DNA from: Branchiostoma floridae | Lineage: Eukaryota; Chordata; Leptocardii; Amphioxiformes; Branchiostomatidae | DNA: 64,000 nucleotides | NCBI RefSeq assembly: GCF_000003815.2 | Contig: NC_049986.1 | Location: 17,930,457 to 17,994,456, forward strand | Direction of reading: 5' to 3' | Shown here: positions 54,648-64,000 of the stretch, in pieces | Layout of the letters: every line of letters starts with the position of its first letter | How positions within the stretch are numbered: the stretch's first letter is position 1 | The notes under the pieces: model-generated | Databases searched by the model: none | What the model was told of the DNA's origin: nothing | Seen by the model: only the letters and a program-made list of their open reading frames with translations | Made by a program: the position numbers and the translations under genes

Positions 54648-54755
54648 ACACACACACACACACACACATAGACACACACACACACACACACACTCTCCCT
54701 CTGTCTATCTCTCTTACACACACACACACTCATAGAAACACACACACACTTTGCT
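54648..54755. repeat. CA microsatellite in PCL upstream region
   Basis: Interrupted CA runs with CTCTCCCTCTGTCTATCTCT between them. Confidence 0.9.
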
Positions 54756-56747
54756 TGCCGCATATAACTAACGTTATTGCATATGCGTAACGTTACTGCG
54801 TTGTTGTTGTTGTTGTCCTTGCTTTACGTCTATTTCTTCACTAGACGTGGACTCCAGGTACCATTCCCATCTAGGTGCTTCTCATGTGATTGTTACTCCT
54901 TGGTCACGTTGGTGCTTGATCTCTGGTGCTTTGCACATAATTTTCGTGTATGCATGTTACCCACCAGTGCAATTTACAGATTTTTCTGCCTCACGTTCAA
55001 CTTTTCCGTTCCTATACCCTGATGACTTTGTTGCCAGACTTTCACAACCAAGTAAGAACCCCAGTAGTCTACCGGGTGATTTAAACAACCATTTATTCTT
55101 ACTCTGGCTGTGCATATAAAATCGCCGCCCCCCTCCCCCTTCAATTTCGGCAGTCGACATGCAAGTTCCTCACTTTTCTTGCGCTTATAGCGAAATAGCA
55201 ACCCTTTCTTCAAAATCCACTGATCCTAACTGTAGCTGAGAAGGCTTTGTACATACCCTTGGCGAGAAAATACGTGATCGTTGGCTCGGTAGGCAGGAGA
55301 GCGAGTCAGAATGTTTGGATCATCGAAAATATCGTCATATGTGCGCCATGATGTTTTTACTGATGGGGTCACAGAATGGCGGGAAAACCAAATTCGGATC
55401 ATGAACAGCGCCCTCTAGCGCTTGTGAGAGCATTATCATGAGATTGGATGATGTATTCATCCCTGCTTGAAAAGTAATGCCAAAGACTCGGAAATAACGA
55501 TATTGAGAATGACCTTCACCAATGTAACGTTTTAGGTGTGTCATTAGATGCATGCTAATGATTTAACATTAAGTTAACGTTAAGTGGGTAGTGATCGTGA
55601 AAATAAAGGTCAGGTTTGATACTGGGCCCCCTACATTGCAGCAGCTCTTTCTGATGCTGCAATAGAACTTTCACATAATACATTGCTTGGAATATTTGGC
55701 TGCAAGCAAATCTTGCCTTTCTACTGGTACTCTTTCTTATGTTTCCTATTTTCAACAAGACAAAGTATTGTTTGTCATCATTGTAAAGAGTCATAAATTG
55801 CAATGATACTGTTTTCTTGCATGGCAGATGAGATGAACAAAACTGCAAGTGTCGCCATGATTGAAGCTAAAAACAGTGAGCACTTGCCATGAGACCATGT
55901 TTCATTTCTTCTTTATTCTTTCCTTACATACATTTCTTAGATTAGACACAGAAAGGTGTACAAGTTGCAGGGAAATCAAAGTCAATGATATTGCTACAAC
56001 CAGAAGCTTCAAACCTGTAACATCATATTCAGAGTGACTGACAGTCTGTTGTATTGTTTTGTGGTACTCCCATGGAAAAATGCTGGGAATATGACTGTCT
56101 TTATTTTTTGCACATAATCTACCAGACAAGCTTATGTCATATACACGAGGCCTCATATACAGGAGGCTATTTCCCTTGTTTCACCATGATAATATATATA
56201 ACTTCAGATGTATATTTATAACGTTATATACAGAGAGAGACCTGCAGGTGCAGATTGTACAGTCACAAGATTATGAAAGTCCATGCTAACTGTGCAATAG
56301 CACTGCCACAGGACAGCGCTATTAAGTGCAATTAAGCACAATCAATGTACAATTATGTCTCCCTCCCACCCCACCCAATGTTGCCTGACAAAAAGGAAAC
56401 AGAAAACAAGGATGACACTTCTTTCATAATTGTTGCTTTCTGGTAACTTTATTATAGATTTCCAACATGACTGTTTTATGCAAGATATCCAGGACAACCC
56501 CTCCAATGCTACATTTATTATCATTGACTCCTGAATATGTAAAAGATAACTGGCTTTAAGAGCATATTACCAGCATTTCACTAGCTAGATACATTCAATT
56601 TTGTGTACTGAGCACATTGTCTATTGACTACATTTTTCTAAAACCTTGTGGTAAAAGGTATAAGATGTGAGCTGCTTGGACCATCTGAGTGGGCAAGACA
56701 TGAAAAAAGTGGGTTGCTTTTGTTGGCATTTGTATCTAGCCTGGGTA

Positions 56748-56955
56748 TCCAAAAAGCAGTTACTCAAGCAACTGGATATGATTTTGGAAATGGTCAGACG
56801 TTTCAGACAGCCATCTGTTGTCTTTCGCCAGTGACACTGAAAAACACCAGATTAATCTGTCTAAAACATCTGACGATTTCCAAAATCGTATCCAGTTGGT
56901 TGAGTACTAACTGCTTTTTGGCATATCTTACTACCTGCAGCTGGATGTCAAACCT
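56748..56955. mobile_element. Palindromic MITE-like repeat (CCAAAAAGCAGTTACTCAAG)
   Basis: Left arm CCAAAAAGCAGTTACTCAAG..ATATGATTTTGGAAAT is inverted at the right (ATTTCCAAAATCGTATCCAG..AACTGCTTTTTGGCATAT). Single arms recur at 17150-17215 and 32668-32735. Confidence 0.65.
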
Positions 56956-59900
56956 TCATTGACTTAGCCTGGGTATCATCCTTGTTTAGCTTCCGTTGCA
57001 GCTCATGACAAACATCTTTAAACCACTATCTGTGTTTTTCTGACAGCTATCAAGTACACTGTCAACGACATGATCTTGCCTGGCCATCAGAATGCCAGCA
57101 GATATCAGAAAACAATGTCTGACATGGGCTACAACAGAGGCTAATACATGTATAAGTTAGTATTACGCTTGCTTTTCTTGCGCACTGGTGAGACTGCACA
57201 TAGGGGAGCAACCGCAAAACTAACTATCTATGGTACCCAGGCTAATGTGAACAGCAGAAGTACAAAAATTGTTCAATTCTTCATCCTAACCAGAAGCCAT
57301 TAACCATCCCACCCTTCAGTGCTGACGTACATGTGAGAGCTACAAGCTTGCCACAAACGCTGAGCTGCTTACATCAAGAGCAGTGTGTTCCAAAAGAACC
57401 TTTAATATCAATGCTAAATCAGTACATATAATTTTACCCAACATCGACCTTGACCATATAGTAAATGCTCGATAGTAATTCTATTTACAAACTTGGACAG
57501 GAACGTCGTTAAAGTCACACTTCCCAGCCTCATGACCATACCTTATTTGGCCCAGCTATCCCATAGTGCAGCACTCCCCGGGATTGTTCTACACTTTCCA
57601 GTAGAGATACATGTCAACTACATTTGTACACTCAGATTCAGTGTGTGACTCACTGGCACAACAATTTTGGTCAGGCCATGTCTTGAAAAATTTCCTCCCT
57701 GAACAAATATACGAAGAAATGAAAGCATTGGGATGGAAAACACAATGTTCTAGTACATAGCTTTCCACAATATTGCAAAATGAGATTGAAGGTGCAATGT
57801 CTCTGGCACAAACTCTACAAGCAACCCTGTTGTCAATTCAACTTTTGTCGTTCTCCATTTTTCACTACAAAAACAGTCTGACATGAAAGGAGTGGACAAA
57901 AATGCTAACATTGCTCATAAAGGACATATCTTAATCTGTTTTAGTTTTGAAATTACCAAACTTGGCAAGGAGCACCAAAAAAGGGTAATTCTGGATTGAA
58001 TGTTACTCTGTTATGGCTTGATACAATAGCAAACACCAGAGGCATTGCAAAATTGGCTGCAGCACATGGAATAGCATGGACCTTTCATCATTCAATAGAG
58101 AGACAAAACAGGACAGTTAAAAATGCCTTCCCTCCCACCTTCCACACTTTGGACATACATTGTATATCTCGGGCAGAATTTTAATAATATCAAAATCATT
58201 GGTTTCCACGACGTCAAAGGCGCTGTTGTACTTTTGCGTATTTTCATTTTGGATGAGTTGCCTGATAGATATTTTTTCATATGAAGTCTCATGCAAAATA
58301 CGCACTTCAGAAGCATCTCAATTGTTTTCCGCAAGCTTATGTAAACGATTGAGATGTGCATAAAGAGCATATTTAATATGTGAACGACTGTGAATGAAAA
58401 AACATCAATATACATGTAAAACTCATACAAAAAAGGATACACAAAGGTATGACAGCCCCCTAAGAGACAGTCTGATTCTACAAAAAGGGGGTGAACACAG
58501 CAAAGCATGTTGAGAATACTTTGACTCAAAAGTGTCTTGAAAGCAAACCATTTTTGTGCCTATCCATAACAGTTAAGTGTATGCAAAAATGTCAGATTAA
58601 TCAATAAAAACCTACCCAGAAATTCCAACAGAAATTTTATGCTTTGGTTCTGAACATTATAGGTGTGGGGGTGGACAGGGTGGATGGCACATAGTATATG
58701 AAATAATTATGGTATACACTGGCCATGCCAATTTTAACAATCAATTTTGCCGCAGAAGAAAAAAAAGACAAAAAGTATATTATATCATCCAGCTGACAAA
58801 GCTTATACTCGCATTTGACTTCTCTAACAATCAATCACATATAAAAGTTGGAGAATCAATTGCAAAAATTGGAGGCCTTAAATTGTGATGGCATTAATTA
58901 CGGACATAACATGGCCTATGCAATTTTTCTGAGCGTGGTGAGGACACAGGACTCAGCTAACACACAGCCCATGCTTTAAGATTAACCAAGCCCCCCTTTC
59001 CTGATAAATATTACATGTTACATTCCTCAGCAACGAATCAAGAGTAAAGTTGTACAGCGATCTCTGAGATTGAATGTCGGGAAGGAAGTTCACTAGACCA
59101 CAGCATTATAGATTTGCTTAAGAACCTTTGTCACAAAATTCAAGAGCATCCACTAGAACTATAATGTATCTCCCATAATATTGCTACATTGCAATTGGTC
59201 AGAGTGACATCTTAATTTATTCAAAGAAGTCACTCGGAAGTGATATCTAGCAAGAGGCAAAAAGCAAGTGTGTGTTGACTTTCACAAAGTCTATCAATTT
59301 AGAATTTCAGTGCAAACTTGACCAGACAGAGATCAATTTAACTCATTTCTCATCTTTTAGTGATCTAGAATATCCTTTTAGCAATGGATTCTTCCAAAAT
59401 GCCAAAGGACAACAAGAGTTGTCAGGGAGTTGTGGGGAAATGGAATCCTTCAAAATATACTAGAGCAGAGATTGTGTTTCCATTGCTTTCCTCCCAGTAA
59501 AGAAAGAAGGTGTTATCATTTGGTCCATGAATCTCAACTGGAAGTGTAAAAATGTCTGATGTCTAGTTTCACCAATTATACAGATATACTCTTGCAAGGG
59601 TAAGAGACCCCCATCATTTTGCTCAAAAAGTCACATGTGCATTGAGACCCCGACATTTAAAAAAATCCCTAAGTTTTTCTTTTAAACAAATCACTTGTAT
59701 TTTCCCAGACTTTAAACCATTAATGAAATTTAAAATCAGTAATCATTGGCATTCCACAACTCATACAAATGTACATCAAACTCATTTTCACTGGGTACAG
59801 GTTTGCCAATTGGGAATTCCGTAATACTTATTGTACAGTCAAACCTGTCCAAGAGACCACCTCTACATAAGGACCGTCTGGCCATTGTCAAACTTGTAAA

Positions 59901-59989
59901 ACTCACCACTTCTACATAAGAGAAATCTGGCTAATGTGGCCACTTTTTGGTGGTACCTTAATATTTTATAATGAACACCTGTCAGGGCT

Positions 59990-60140
59990 GTCTAAAGGAT
60001 GCATCCTTCCATCCCAGGACAGAAATTTGCTTGTTGGGACAGAAAATAATTTCACCCCATCCATCCCAAAAATGACACGTTTAGGACATACTTTCATCAG
60101 CTTAAAATGACATATTCATGCAGGAAAATCAACAACATGG
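59990..60140. repeat. Fragment of GGGCTGTCT repeat family
   Basis: GGGCTGTCTAAAGG, CATCCCAGGACAGAAATTTG and TTTCACCCCATCCATC match segments at 20266-20410 and 46342-46573. Lies just downstream of the RAB14 stop, in its probable 3' UTR. Confidence 0.5.
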
Positions 60141-60351
60141 GCTCCCAAACAATGAGTGGGATGGAAAAAAAATTGAACTGGAGATATCCTTCCACCTGTT
60201 CACACAGACCAGATTGTCTCTTTCCCCCGAATGGTCTTCTTGGGCAGTTTTGACTGTACTTGTGTGCCCCCCTCCCCCCTCCACCAGTTGTGGTCTAGTG
60301 AACCCCTGGGACTGAGTGCCAGAAGCAGCATGGGCCGGGAGCGAGGCTGTT

Positions 60352-62854
<2,503 letters not shown>

Positions 62855-63316
62855 TTACAAACACTTTTAAATTAATACCATCACTTTTACAAAAAAACAC
62901 TTGCCTTATTTTCCAGGTTATTCCATAACAAAGTGTGCCCTAAGTTGAAAATTCATCTGTATTGGTAGAAAAATCATCTATTCTTAAGCAGGTTTGATGG
63001 TAACTTCCCATCTACATTGTGCATTGGAAATAAATGGCATCTCATGGCATCTTGAGTGACTCCAATTTTGCTGAACAAGCCATCATTTTTCCAATTACTT
63101 TCCATGATATTAATTATCAGTGGTGGTATGATCTTCTGTCCGAACAATGGACCTTAAACCTATGTCCTTGTGTGTATGTATCCTTGTCTTAAACCTTCTT
63201 AAGAACCTACCTTGGAAATTACTCATGGTGCAGTAACAGATATCTTTGAGTTCATTTCTTTGTAAAATTTGGCACTACATTATTATTACGGTTGGTAGCA
63301 AGATTATGAACGCAAG

Positions 63317-63515
63317 AGGGTCTGCATGCTCTTTTACGTAAGGCGTAGGCAGCCTATTTTATTTCCCGTAATTCGTAGGGAAAATCATCTTATCTACGTA
63401 ATTCGTAGCGAGGCGACCAAATATAGCGTAATTGCCTTCCTTGATTTAGCGTAATACATAGGGGGTTCTTCTGAATTTAGCGTAAATCGTTGTCGGGACC
63501 CCCCATGCAGACCCT
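63317..63515. mobile_element. AGGGTCTGCATG-ended MITE with TAGCGTAAT repeats
   Basis: Inverted ends AGGGTCTGCATG / CATGCAGACCCT with possible 8-bp flank AACGCAAG / CACGCAAC (six of eight). Interior repeats variants of GCGTAATTCGTAG. Lies upstream of the first visible RAB14 exon. Confidence 0.6.
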
Positions 63516-63904
63516 CACGCAACAGTTCAACCGGGACACAGTTTTTCTTTTGATCAATAACATTATGGTAACATATTCTTTTGATCATTAATGGTACTAG
63601 CATTTTCCTCTGATCAATAAAGGCAGTGTAATATAGGTCAACAGCAAGAAATTGAACAAACAATCTTGTCAGCACATGCTAGAGGGATAAATGACATCAG
63701 CCAATGATGTTTAAATTTGATATTAGGATGTTTTGATTGTTGCATAGATACTGATGCCTGACAGTCAAGAATTCCAAAATGTTTGTCTGATTTAATTTGT
63801 TGGCTGTCCAGTTGGCAAAGACTTTAGGCTATTTGGGTTTTATTGCTTTATACAGCCTTTCGCTTTACTGAGATTAATGAATCTCTTCGCATTTTGGCTC
63901 ATCC

Positions 63905-64000
63905 AAAATGACATCTGTCAGTATCTGTATTTGTATCTATATTGCCGGAATAACCGCCATTCGGCGTAACACACCAGCTTCGCAGGCACGTGGCATGGCA
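63905..64000 (+). repeat. TATCTGTATCT..AACCGCC dispersed repeat, cut by window edge
   Basis: CAGTATCTGTATTTGTATCT then GCCGGAATAACCGCCATTCG and CGTAACACACCAGC. Shorter matches lie at 31520-31580 and 41312-41372, so this is a dispersed family, probably a retroelement end. Confidence 0.55.

Larger units (their letters stand above)
54294..60351. other. Interval between PCL start and RAB14 stop
   Basis: About 6 kb with no recognised coding exon. It should contain the PCL promoter (a mildly CpG-enriched stretch at about 55240-55430 is the best candidate) and the RAB14 3' UTR on its right side. Repeats are listed separately. Confidence 0.5.

Noticed and set aside
58092-58529. 145-codon minus-strand frame upstream of PCL as a gene
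   Set aside because: Low-complexity, aromatic and hydrophobic composition typical of AT-rich noise, no domain recognised, and it lies in the presumed RAB14 3' flank.

Overview
This is a eukaryotic, intron-rich window, most likely from a lancelet (Branchiostoma-type cephalochordate). That identification is an inference: the proteins are close to vertebrate ones, all exons are small with GT-AG introns, and the introns are full of short inverted-repeat transposons, tRNA-headed SINEs and local tandem repeats. Bacterial features are absent. I assembled genes by hand from splice sites, reading phase and protein-family continuity; most open frames over 60 codons are intronic noise.

Three protein-coding genes are supported. 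(1) On the minus strand, a Polycomb-like (PCL; MTF2/PHF1/PHF19) gene runs from an ATG exon at 54293 down to an exon at 207 and continues off the left edge. It has 14 phase-compatible exons coding for about 421 residues: basic N-terminus, Tudor, PHD1, PHD2, and the start of the extended winged-helix region. (2) On the plus strand, a complete six-exon class A GPCR of 337 residues (12120-42344), melatonin-receptor/GPR84-like, lies entirely inside the 43,983-bp intron 12 of the PCL gene, in opposite orientation. (3) On the minus strand, the 3' six coding exons of RAB14 (62831-60352) lie upstream of PCL; its 5' exons are beyond the right edge. Human PHF19 and RAB14 are also neighbours (9q33), so the PCL-RAB14 pair looks like retained chordate linkage.

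Layout: 1-1353 holds two downstream PCL exons; 1354-45336 is the giant PCL intron with the nested GPCR (CpG-rich putative promoter near 10.2-10.7 kb, coding exons at 12.1, 17.6, 24.8, 40.8, 41.2 and 42.1 kb); 45337-54293 holds the other PCL exons; 54294-60351 is the PCL upstream / RAB14 downstream interval with no recognised gene; 60352-64000 is RAB14.

The most unusual signal is that both PCL and the GPCR carry tandem copies of short blocks spanning their own exon/intron boundaries (exon 4, 12 and 14 of PCL; exon 1, exon 6 acceptor and exon 6 C-terminus of the GPCR). These create decoy splice sites, pseudo-exons and one plausible alternative terminal exon with its own stop and AATAAA. The mobile-element record is also very readable: hAT-type MITEs with 8-bp duplications, CAGGG-ended elements with 5-bp duplications, a TTAA-flanked piggyBac-like element inside a TA-flanked MITE inside a tandem duplication, a TAA-flanked 1.2-kb element with its empty site preserved nearby, and two SINEs with perfect target-site duplications.
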